Shown in pieces: positions 1-5,996 of a DNA stretch of 12,924 nucleotides. The stretch spans positions 1 through 12,924 of the forward strand of contig JALLAP010000439.1 in the NCBI GenBank assembly GCA_036939355.1, in the 5' to 3' direction. The notes beneath the pieces are model-generated. The model had not been told where the DNA came from. It did not search any database and saw only the letters and a list, made by a program, of their open reading frames with translations. Source of the stretch: Thalassiosira profunda (Eukaryota > Bacillariophyta > Thalassiosirophyceae > Thalassiosirales > Thalassiosiraceae). Numbering within the stretch: the stretch's first letter is position 1; each line of letters begins with the position of its first letter. The translations under genes and the position numbers were made by a program.

Positions 1-33
1 GAAGCCGTAGTCGGATTCCTTTTCCTCGCTCAT
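1..33 (-). CDS. 5' end of an unknown gene, cut by the window edge
   Basis: An ATG on the minus strand at 33-31 opens a frame that runs to the window edge and encodes MSEEKESDYGF. The start is plausible because the upstream sequence changes abruptly to a non-coding tandem repeat, and the first residues are acidic and charged, like many cytosolic N-termini. Eleven residues are too few to name a family. The leader on the mRNA side is a run of AACCC units. Confidence 0.45.
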   Translation of the reverse strand, partial: MSEEKESDYGF

Positions 34-46
34 GGTTGCAAAGTTT

Positions 47-70
47 GGGTTGGGTTGGGTTGGGTTGGGG
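47..70 (+). repeat. GGGTT pentamer repeat with G-quadruplex potential
   Basis: Five G-runs (47-49, 52-54, 57-59, 62-64, 67-70) are each separated by TT. This meets the usual four-run G-quadruplex pattern. The unit is GGGTT, one base different from common telomere repeats, and the array is too short to be a telomere. It lies 14 bases upstream of the minus-strand ATG at 33, so the G-rich strand is the template strand of that gene's leader. Confidence 0.85.
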
Positions 71-433
71 AATAAAGATAAAGGCTGATTTGGAGGAGAG
101 GTGGATTGGGTGAGATACATATTTCGAGCACGAATAATGACGGGCCAAAGGACCGCCAAGCAGACCCCCGCTGTCGTCGGGCGGTCGAATTGCCTGTCAT
201 CTCTCCAACTCCAACCCCAGCCGCGCCGCCAACAACAGCCAACGCCCGCCCCTCTTCCGAGCAGGTGACATGCCACGTGCACCATTCGACGCCGAGTTTG
301 ACCCCCCTCGGCCGCTGGCGCTCTCCAGCGCCCCACACCAACTCGTGCCCCGCCCGTCCGCCGCCTCCCGGCCCGCCTCGCCGCCCCCGCCGGGCTCCAC
401 GGTCCACGCACTCACCAAGAGGTCGTCCTTTGC

Positions 434-472
434 TTTGTGCTTTGTGGTTTGTGGTTTGTGGGGGGGGGGGGG
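434..472 (+). repeat. TTTGTGG heptamer repeat running into a 13-base G run
   Basis: Three perfect TTTGTGG units occupy 441-461, preceded by one unit with a single mismatch (434-440, TTTGTGC). The array runs into an unbroken run of 13 G (460-472). Homopolymers of this length are hard to sequence, so the exact G count should be treated as uncertain. Confidence 0.85.
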
Positions 473-914
473 TGAATTTTATTAACTTTACCTACCTCGC
501 GCCCTCAAAAGATTCCGTGCACGTTTCTTCTCTTCGACTGCAAAGGATATTGCGAGCTCCGAAGATTACTGAAATTAACGCCCGTTGAAAGCGCCGGCCG
601 GGCAAAGCTGCGAAATGAGCGAGAAATATTCACGTAGGATCCAATACATTTCGGCATGAAGTTTGTCATCATTTAACCCTCGCGGGAGGGATAAAAAGGG
701 CGAATTGTTAGGGATATCCCTCGAGCAGTGCCGTATCAACTGTCGGCATCTCCACCGAGAGACACGTCGCACAGAAGCCTCGGACAGTCGCGGTCGTCTT
801 CGACGTTCTTTCTTATTCCGCACCTTCCACACGTCATCTGAACCTGCTAAATTCGCAGATTTACTTAGGGAAAGTGCCCGGAAAGTGCTTCGTTGATTCA
901 CGATCATCTTCGCC

Positions 915-952
915 ACGCACGAAGACCCCTAACTGTTTTTGTCTTCGTGTGT
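915..952. repeat. 12-bp stem hairpin
   Basis: Arms 915-926 (ACGCACGAAGAC) and 941-952 (GTCTTCGTGTGT) pair over 12 positions with one G-T wobble, around a 14-base loop that ends in five T. No gene ends just before it. It could be a structured leader element of the gene at 1248, a small mobile-element remnant, or chance. Confidence 0.6.
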
Positions 953-1247
953 CAATCGCTTGTCTGTGTCGCATTGAGAATAGCTAAATGATATGATAAG
1001 ATGCTAAAATGGGGTGGTTTACTTAACGAAAGATGCGCGACATTTGCAGTCTTTCACGGATGACAGGCTGTTAGAAATGTCTCTCTCGCTCTGCGTAGAA
1101 ATGTCTCTCTCTGCGGGCCGATCAGGATCTTGCTTGGAGACAAAAGCAGGCTCCTCGCGGGTGATGCATGCACAGAGGCTGTGCGTGCACACGATGCAGC
1201 AATCGTTCATAAATTTTGCAATGAGCCCACCGACAACAACAACGACC

Positions 1248-1817
1248 ATGGCGAGCCTGATAGTGGACTTCCCGCGGCGCTGCCGCTGCCTCGAGCCGCC
1301 GGGGACGGCGGCGGACGCCGCGCACACCACCGCCATCCCCCGCCGGATCTCCGTCGACTCGTCCTCCCTGCCGGCCGCGAAGCGCCGACGAACCGTCCGC
1401 TTCTCCCCCACCTCCACCCTCCGGTGCTACCAGACCCCCCAAGACGACCCCGCCGCGCCCTACTCCTCGTGGTACACCCCCGCCGAGGAGGCGCAGTTCA
1501 AGCTCCTCGCCAAGCAGGAAATCCTCCTCTTCCGCCGTCTCAAGGCCGAAGGGCGCGATCCCTCCCTTGCGACCGACCAAGAAGCTACGCCCTACGGCCT
1601 CGAGCGGCAGCTCGTCTCCGAGGAATACACGCGGAAGCGCGCCATTAACCGCAAGCTCGTCACCCTCGCCGTACGGACCGAGCAGGCCCGGCGGGCGGGC
1701 CCGGGCGAGCCGCTGGAGAAGCGGTGGGAGCGCATCGCCGACGCGTCGCGGAGGCACTCCGAGTGGGCGCGGGGGCAGGCGCGGACGATCGGGGTCTTCC
1801 AGGCGTCGAACGCGTAG
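1248..1817 (+). CDS. Uncharacterised small protein of a diatom-type family
   Basis: This 189-residue protein has no known catalytic motif. Residues 1-45 are variable and Ala/Pro-rich. A basic patch (AKRRRTVRFS, about 44-53) is followed by an aromatic turn PYSSWYT (71-77). A charged helical region follows with KQEILLFRRLKAEG (89-102), YGLERQL (116-122) and an Arg/Glu-rich C-terminus with WERIADASRRHSEWARGQA. The order VRFS, then WYT, then GLER, then a basic helix resembles a multi-copy family of hypothetical proteins I recall from centric diatoms; no function is known to me. I chose the ATG at 1248 because its context is ccATGG. An in-frame ATG at 1221 (27 bases upstream) is an alternative, and the frame stays open further back to about 1014. 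The AKRRR patch could be a nuclear signal, but that is inference. It converges with the gene ending at 2655. Confidence 0.75.
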   Translation: MASLIVDFPRRCRCLEPPGTAADAAHTTAIPRRISVDSSSLPAAKRRRTVRFSPTSTLRCYQTPQDDPAAPYSSWYTPAEEAQFKLLAKQEILLFRRLKAEGRDPSLATDQEATPYGLERQLVSEEYTRKRAINRKLVTLAVRTEQARRAGPGEPLEKRWERIADASRRHSEWARGQARTIGVFQASNA

Positions 1818-1882
1818 GCCGCCCTAGACATACCAGGGCTGTCCGAGAACATGAAGATATGAACAGCCCAAGAATTTTGATC

Positions 1883-1919
1883 CGGCCGGAGAGAGAGCGC
1901 CGCGCTCTCGCTTCGGCCG
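1883..1919. repeat. Long GC-rich hairpin in a 3' flank
   Basis: Left arm 1883-1900 and right arm 1902-1919 pair at 16 of 18 positions around a nominal one-base centre, so a real loop would open a few inner pairs. Core arm sequence is GAGAGAGCGC against GCGCTCTCGC. It begins 66 bases after the stop codon of the gene at 1248-1817 and probably lies in its 3' untranslated region or just beyond. A role in 3'-end formation or transcript stability is inference. Confidence 0.7.
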
Positions 1920-2385
1920 ATATCGGTCCGTAATGGCCCAAGTTTTGTACATGTAGCACGCCTCGTTTCGTTAAAGAGGTCGGCTCGCGCTAGAGAATGT
2001 AACATATTGTCTAATTGCTTATTGCGAGCCACTTTGTCGTCCCTGCTTTGCTGCCTCTGGTCCAGTTGCGGTTGCCCAACTTTCGCCTCCAATACTCGCC
2101 GGAACAGCGCATCGATGTAGGTACATACTTGCCTCATCTCTTGAGACAACATGCAAGGCTCCCTGGTCTGTATGAATGTCTCATCGATTGAGCTGCCTCA
2201 TCTTTGGATGTGTCCTGATGAGACATCTGTGTCAAATTACGGCGACAAGGTGTCAGACATAATGTCAGCCACAAACCTTGAAGATGAAATTTAACCCTCG
2301 AGTCCAATGTTATCCAATCTCGACTGGCACTCAGTTTTAGAGATGCTTTCGGGATTATGTACTTAGGAGCTGCATACAAGTGTAC

Positions 2386-2420
2386 AGGCTGTGTTCAACT
2401 GAGGCTGTGTTCAACTGAGG
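2386..2420 (+). repeat. 16-bp tandem duplication
   Basis: AGGCTGTGTTCAACTG occurs twice head to tail with no mismatch (2386-2401 and 2402-2417), followed by the first three bases of a third unit. A perfect short duplication in non-coding sequence suggests recent replication slippage. Confidence 0.9.
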
Positions 2421-2654
2421 TGCGTGTGATCCTACGTCGTTCTATTCAAGGTCTGGGATTCGGGATGTTGTCGTCTTTTCCTCGATGTGGCGCCGAGGCG
2501 CGCCTCCCATTACTTCTTCGCGTTGCCGTCGGGTGCGAGATTCGCTCGCCGTGGTATGTGTGCCCACCCACCCCTCGCAGCTCGTTGTAGTCAAAAAGCA
2601 AAACGTCGCACACCTCGTCACTCCTGATGCAATGCCCTCGAAGTCCATTCCCCT

Positions 2655-3424
2655 TCACTCCTTCAGCACCAGCACCGGCTTCTGCGTCAAATCGGCAATC
2701 CTCCCGCCCTTCGATTTGGGATATTCAATCGTCACCCGCCCCTCCTGCGTCATCCGATTCACCTCCTCCGTCGAATAGAGCGCAAAGCTCCCATCCGGCT
2801 TCTTCACCATCCGCTTGTCCGACACGGCGAACACGTCGGGGTAGTTCTTCATGTAATAGGCGTTCAGCGCCTCCTGTTTGTATCGTTTGCATGCATTGCA
2901 ATTGCAGCAGGGGAGCCGCGATGATTTGTTCATTCGTCGGCATCAGCAGCGCGTCGTTTTTCGAGAAAGGAGGAGGTGAGATCGTTCAGTATCACGGCGA
3001 CGGCGGCCCATCCCACCCATCCAAATTGGAATGCGCCGTCGGTGCACTTTCGGGGCCACCACCGGCACAGCAAGTCGGCATCATCGACATAAGTGTTGTT
3101 CCCTACCCGTTGATTTGCCTCGCGGTTTTCTGAGCTCTTCCGCTGCAGCGATTGGATCAGCGCGTTGTCCTCCGCGAGGGCGGCGCACCCTTCGCCCTCG
3201 CCGTTGGCGCACCGGCCCGGGGCGCGGAGGACGTCGGCATGGGAGGGAGCGGAGGCCGTGGTCAGGGCGAGGAGGCCCAGACCGCTCGACGCGAGTTGGA
3301 GGGCGTCCCGGCGGGTGGCGCCGAGGGCCGTGGGCGACGACGGCGGTGCGGGCCGGAGGGACGGCGGGGCGAAGGCGGAGGCCGACGCCGCCGCGGCGAT
3401 GAAGATGAGGAGTGGCTGCTTCAT
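2655..3424 (-). CDS. Putative thylakoid-lumen protein with bipartite plastid signal (two exons)
   Basis: Starting at the ATG at 3424, residues 1-17 form a signal peptide (hydrophobic LLIFIAAAA) ending at an ASAFAP motif with Phe18 at the cleavage point, the known diatom plastid-entry signal. A Pro/Ser-rich transit stretch follows. Residues 38-63 then look like a twin-arginine lumen signal: ATRRDALQ, a hydrophobic run to about 57, and a cleavage site after SHA (63). The mature part is Cys-containing (GRCANGEGEGCAALAEDN) and has an aromatic segment WWPRKCTDGAFQFGWVGW. The continuation AYYMKNYPDVFAVSDKR to VLVLKE lies in another frame and is reached by splicing (exon 1 3424-2996, exon 2 2873-2655). 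The spliced product is 215 residues, about 152 after import. The signals say it acts in the thylakoid lumen, perhaps with a photosystem. I do not recognise the family. Without splicing, translation would stop about 21 residues past the donor. Confidence 0.72.
2874..2995 (-). other. Predicted 122-bp phase-0 intron
   Basis: The minus strand reads GCC then GTGATA (GT at 2995-2994) and ends AAACAG (AG at 2875-2874). The removed piece contains an in-frame TGA, and both flanks are phase 0, so splicing joins the coding-like frames cleanly. The acceptor is the clearer end. Two other phase-0 donors are possible, at 3001 (GTCGCC) and 3016 (GTGGGA); they would drop 2 or 7 residues. Confidence 0.6.
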
Positions 3425-3692
3425 CGTCGCGACGAGTTGGGTGCACCGCCGCCAGGTGAAGTGAAAAAGTAATGTGAAATCTGAAATCGACTTGCTTGCG
3501 ACTTGCAACTTGCACACTCTTCCACCACGGGAGAGCACAGCGCATCGAGCAAGGAATCAGGAGCGGCGCGCGCCCCCAACCCCCTGCTCGCATCGCCGGC
3601 TGGATTGTCAGCGATTTTGCCGCCGGGGCGACACCACACAGCTATTTAGACGCGGCCACGTTTTGGTGCACGTGCACGCATCTGCGCACACG
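3425..3692. promoter_or_regulatory. Shared divergent promoter region of the lumen-protein and BTB genes
   Basis: Only 268 bp separate the two outward-facing start codons, so both promoters must lie here or overlap the genes. Visible elements are TGAAATC twice (3474-3480, 3482-3488), ACTTGC three times (3490-3495, 3501-3506, 3508-3513), an AT-rich TATTTA (3643-3648) about 45 bases before the BTB start, and the palindrome at 3666-3677. None has a known binding factor that I can assign. Confidence 0.55.
3666..3677. promoter_or_regulatory. 12-bp palindrome with CACGTG core
   Basis: GTGCACGTGCAC is a perfect 12-bp palindrome centred on CACGTG, the E-box/G-box core bound by bHLH and bZIP dimers in eukaryotes. 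It ends 15 bases before the BTB start codon at 3693. It may be a transcription-factor site or part of a very short leader; the link to a factor is inference. Confidence 0.5.
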
Positions 3693-5021
3693 ATGGCAAG
3701 CGACAACAGCGACGGCGAGCGGGAGGCCAAGCGGCTGCGGTCCAGTGAGCCGGACCTCAAGGTAGTGTTGGGCGGCGGCGACGACGGCGAGGAGATTGTC
3801 CAGTGGCACCATGCCGACCTGATATCGAGCAAAAGCCAATACAGTGAGTTGGTGCATGCGGTGCACTGCTGGTGCATATATGCGGTGCACCCTTTGTTCG
3901 ACTCCCAGCGAATCGATCTGACACTGCAATACCGCTACAATAATTTGCCCGCAGTCGACGCTTTGCTCGCCGCGCCGATGCGGGAGAGGGAGGAGCGCAC
4001 CATCTCGTTCCCCGACATATCCCCCGATGTGTGGAAGAAAATGCTCACGTTTCTCGATGACCCCATCGCCATTCGGAAGATGACGCCCAAGGATGCGCTG
4101 GTGGTGGTACCTTTTTATGATAAATATGAGTTTGTGGAGGGGCGTCGGCTCTGCGATCAGGTGGTTGCAGACTACTTGAGCAAATCAAATATCCGGTCGT
4201 TGGAGAATGAGTTTGCCCTGGATTTCGACCTCGTCGTCGACTTAGTGACTGTTGCTCACAGCGCGAACATGGAGGATTCGCTCAAGCTCGGCGTATCATA
4301 CATTTGGAGAAAGATGGGGGTGGGTGGCGATGCCACGTATGGGAGGATAAGCTTTTCTGCGGAACATCTGACGAAGCTGGCACCGGCCCTCAAATACTCC
4401 CTGGACAACAATGAAAGGTTGGAATTGGGCCTGTCTGACAGAGTGACTAACTTTGCCGCACATGGAGCAGCTGGGGTGCCCGCCGTCGACGACCAGAATT
4501 TCCCCGAAAAGTTTGTGGCCAAGAGCAAACAATGGGAAGAAGAAAATTTCATGGCTCGATGCATATCTCACATTGAGTTGGCGGGGACAACGTGCAAAGC
4601 TAATGGGAGTTATTACCCACATTATGACGCGCGGTCGAAGAGGTATGAACCTCATTGTGAGGATCCGCGGCAGTGGGAGCGTGACACGTGGGACGGCGTT
4701 GGGGTGACTTTCGCCATTCAATACGTCAAAGATGCCGCTTTCGAGGGATGGGCCATACTTCGGCTCTCTGCGCCCACGGCATTCGACGAAGACGGCGATC
4801 CTGAATACGAGAGCTTCTCCAAGACAAAGTGCTGGATAGCGCCTTGCAGTGCAAATCGCTCACGCCCTCCCCTGAAAGGCTGGGTTTCTGCCGAACCCAG
4901 GGCCCGTGGCAATCCAACCATCAATTACATTCTGAGACGATCCGTCGGAAGTGATGGGTTCTCCTTCGAATCGGGACGGAGGGCCGCGGATGGATATCTT
5001 GCAATTGATGAACATCTTTAA
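3693..5021 (+). CDS. BTB/POZ domain protein with one in-frame intron
   Basis: The spliced product is about 405 residues. After an acidic/basic N-terminus (DGEREAKRLRSSEPD) comes a BTB/POZ fold at about 18-125: DLKVVLGG, then HHADLISSKSQY, then after the splice IDALLAAPMRE, TISFPDISPDVWKKMLTFL and PKDALVVVPFYDKYEF. A helical BACK-like segment follows (VVADYLSKSNIRSLE). The C-terminal half has CISHIELAGTTCKANGSYY and GVGVTFAIQYV, a module I recall in diatom BTB proteins with unknown role. BTB domains dimerise and often bring substrates to Cullin-3 ubiquitin ligases; whether this one does is inference. The ATG at 3693 is chosen because it gives a full BTB with a short leader; the frame stays open upstream to 3474. 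Reading the intron as coding would insert 37 residues into the first half of the BTB fold, where the family has none. The gene is divergent from the lumen-protein gene. Confidence 0.85.
   Translation: MASDNSDGEREAKRLRSSEPDLKVVLGGGDDGEEIVQWHHADLISSKSQYSELVHAVHCWCIYAVHPLFDSQRIDLTLQYRYNNLPAVDALLAAPMREREERTISFPDISPDVWKKMLTFLDDPIAIRKMTPKDALVVVPFYDKYEFVEGRRLCDQVVADYLSKSNIRSLENEFALDFDLVVDLVTVAHSANMEDSLKLGVSYIWRKMGVGGDATYGRISFSAEHLTKLAPALKYSLDNNERLELGLSDRVTNFAAHGAAGVPAVDDQNFPEKFVAKSKQWEEENFMARCISHIELAGTTCKANGSYYPHYDARSKRYEPHCEDPRQWERDTWDGVGVTFAIQYVKDAAFEGWAILRLSAPTAFDEDGDPEYESFSKTKCWIAPCSANRSRPPLKGWVSAEPRARGNPTINYILRRSVGSDGFSFESGRRAADGYLAIDEHL
3844..3954 (+). other. 111-bp stop-free intron in the BTB gene
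   Basis: The donor is A then GTGAGT at 3844 and the acceptor is GCCCGCAG ending at 3954. Length 111 is a multiple of three with no in-frame stop, so retention would keep the reading frame. Splicing turns QY-SELVHA into QY-IDALLAAPMRE, the expected BTB sequence (phase 1, after residue 50). The intron carries GGTGCA four times (3851, 3860, 3871, 3884). Confidence 0.85.
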
Positions 5022-5275
5022 ATCATAGCAGGGGCGGGGCGTTGACGTGCGATAAGGGTGGCAGAGGATGTTAGGACACTGTGCTTGGTGTTGGGTGTCA
5101 AAGGAGCGAAAGAGAGTCGCCATTCACTGTAGTCCGCGTGTTATATTTCCTCTTCTAACAATAGTACTAACAAGATCTTTCGTAAAGCGAGTCCTCAAGA
5201 CTTCTTGGCTGAGCAGTGAGCAGCCTTCAAAAGCAGTCGCACAGCACAACTCACACTACCTGAGGCACACACTCA

Positions 5276-5736
5276 ATGAGCGCCGATCCCTACCGCGGCA
5301 GCTGCCTCTGCGGCGCCGTCCGCATCGAGGCCTCGCCCCCCTCCAAGATCTTCTCGGTCGTCTGCCACTGCACGATCTGCCAGCGCCTCGGCTCCGCGGC
5401 CGGCCAGGCCCTCGTGGGATTTGCCGGCCAATCCGCCTCCGCGTCGTGCAGGGAGGCGGCCACCTCGATTCGTACGACACGTCGGCGGGCATGACGCGGC
5501 ATCGCTGCCGGACGTGCGGATCGTCGGTGTACAACCAGTCGAAGCTGCCCGAGTTCGACTTTCGCGACTGCCCCCTGGCCATATTTGAGAGGGACGACGA
5601 CGGCATCATCATGAGGCTGGACGAGTTGCGGCCCAGGACGCACATCTTTTGCGCGCACAAAACGCCGCGGCTGGAGGAGGAGGATGTGGCGAGGTTTGCG
5701 GGACACGCGAGGCAGTCGGAGAAGGTCGATGGATGA
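5276..5736 (+). CDS. GFA/CENP-V-type zinc protein with an apparent frameshift
   Basis: The N-terminal frame from ATG 5276 gives YRGSCLCGAVRIEAS (Cys10, Cys12) and VVCHCTICQRLGSAAG (Cys30, 32, 35). The C-terminal frame gives RVVQGGGHLDSYDTSAGMTR and CRTCGSS (Cys78, 81 if one base is added). These are the seven zinc-binding cysteines of the glutathione-dependent formaldehyde-activating (GFA) family. Its founding enzyme joins formaldehyde to glutathione, but most members have no proven substrate. The two halves are in different frames and the switch falls at about 5434-5440; one missing base explains it and would give 153 residues, near the family's usual length. A 38-bp GT-AG splice (5414-5451) also restores frame but is too short for a normal intron and removes conserved residues. 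As written, the first frame ends early at 5494. It could be a sequence error or a decaying gene. It converges with the gene ending at 5997. Confidence 0.75.
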
Positions 5737-5996
5737 ATGTCAAAATGCATCATGGCGACTGCAACACATATCTCGAAGAGTTGCAATTTTCCGGAGGGGG
5801 GGAATATGAGTGCACGAAGATGATATCGACGGTTCGGGGTTGGAGAAGCTCTGATGCAGGCGGCGTGGATAGAGTGTCTAGGATCATTGGGAATGCATTT
5901 GAGTTGAACGCAGGGCAGTGAGAACCGTTTCCTTCTAATAGATTAAACATACATCATGCATTTCGTTCTTGTCTCCCTGCATTTTCCATTCCTCCT

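Larger units (their letters stand above)
71..1247. other. Long non-coding stretch with small repeats
   Basis: I see no supportable gene here. Positions 200-410 are very C-rich on the plus strand, and open frames there on both strands have Pro/Arg/Gly-biased translations typical of composition artefacts. On the minus strand there is a good splice-donor match (G then GTGAGTGCG, GT at 411-410) and a pyrimidine-leaning stretch ending in CAG at about 84. A leader intron of roughly 325 bp upstream of the gene starting at 33 is therefore possible but unproven. Positions 590-1200 are of mixed composition, with no recognisable protein, tRNA or rRNA. The likely promoter and leader of the gene at 1248 fall in the last few hundred bases. 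Confidence 0.5.
1818..2654. other. Convergent intergenic region, no supported gene
   Basis: This is the space between the stop at 1817 and the minus-strand stop at 2655. It holds a strong hairpin (1883-1919), a 10-bp inverted repeat ATGTCTCATC / GATGAGACAT (2176-2185 and 2217-2226, 31-base loop) and a 16-bp tandem duplication (2386-2420). A minus-strand frame upstream of 2152 reads well for some 80 residues, but it then runs antisense through the 3' end of the gene at 1248-1817 and has no recognisable domain. I do not call it. Confidence 0.5.

Noticed and set aside
47..70. Telomere or subtelomere interpretation of the GGGTT repeat
   Set aside because: Only about five units, a pentamer rather than a standard telomere unit, and flanked by genes.
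270..485. Plus-strand frame with MPRAPFDAEFDPPRP and a Pro-rich tail
   Set aside because: Short and C-rich, it runs into the poly-G tract, has no family resemblance, and overlaps equally open frames on the other strand.
575..916. Overlapping open frames on both strands around 575-916
   Set aside because: Both are short, with many Arg and Ser, no domain and no support for a start. Treated as chance.
1592..2152. Minus-strand frame downstream of the gene at 1248-1817
   Set aside because: The first 80 residues look somewhat protein-like, but the frame then runs antisense through a better-supported gene, and I see no motif or splice site that would end it sensibly.
2134..2379. Minus-strand frame in the convergent intergenic region
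   Set aside because: 81 residues with no family signal, adjacent to slippage-type repeats.
5414..5451. 38-bp intron as the explanation for the GFA frame change
   Set aside because: It has GT-AG ends and restores frame, but it is far shorter than the other introns here (111, 122 and 276 bp) and would remove family-like residues. A single missing base is simpler.
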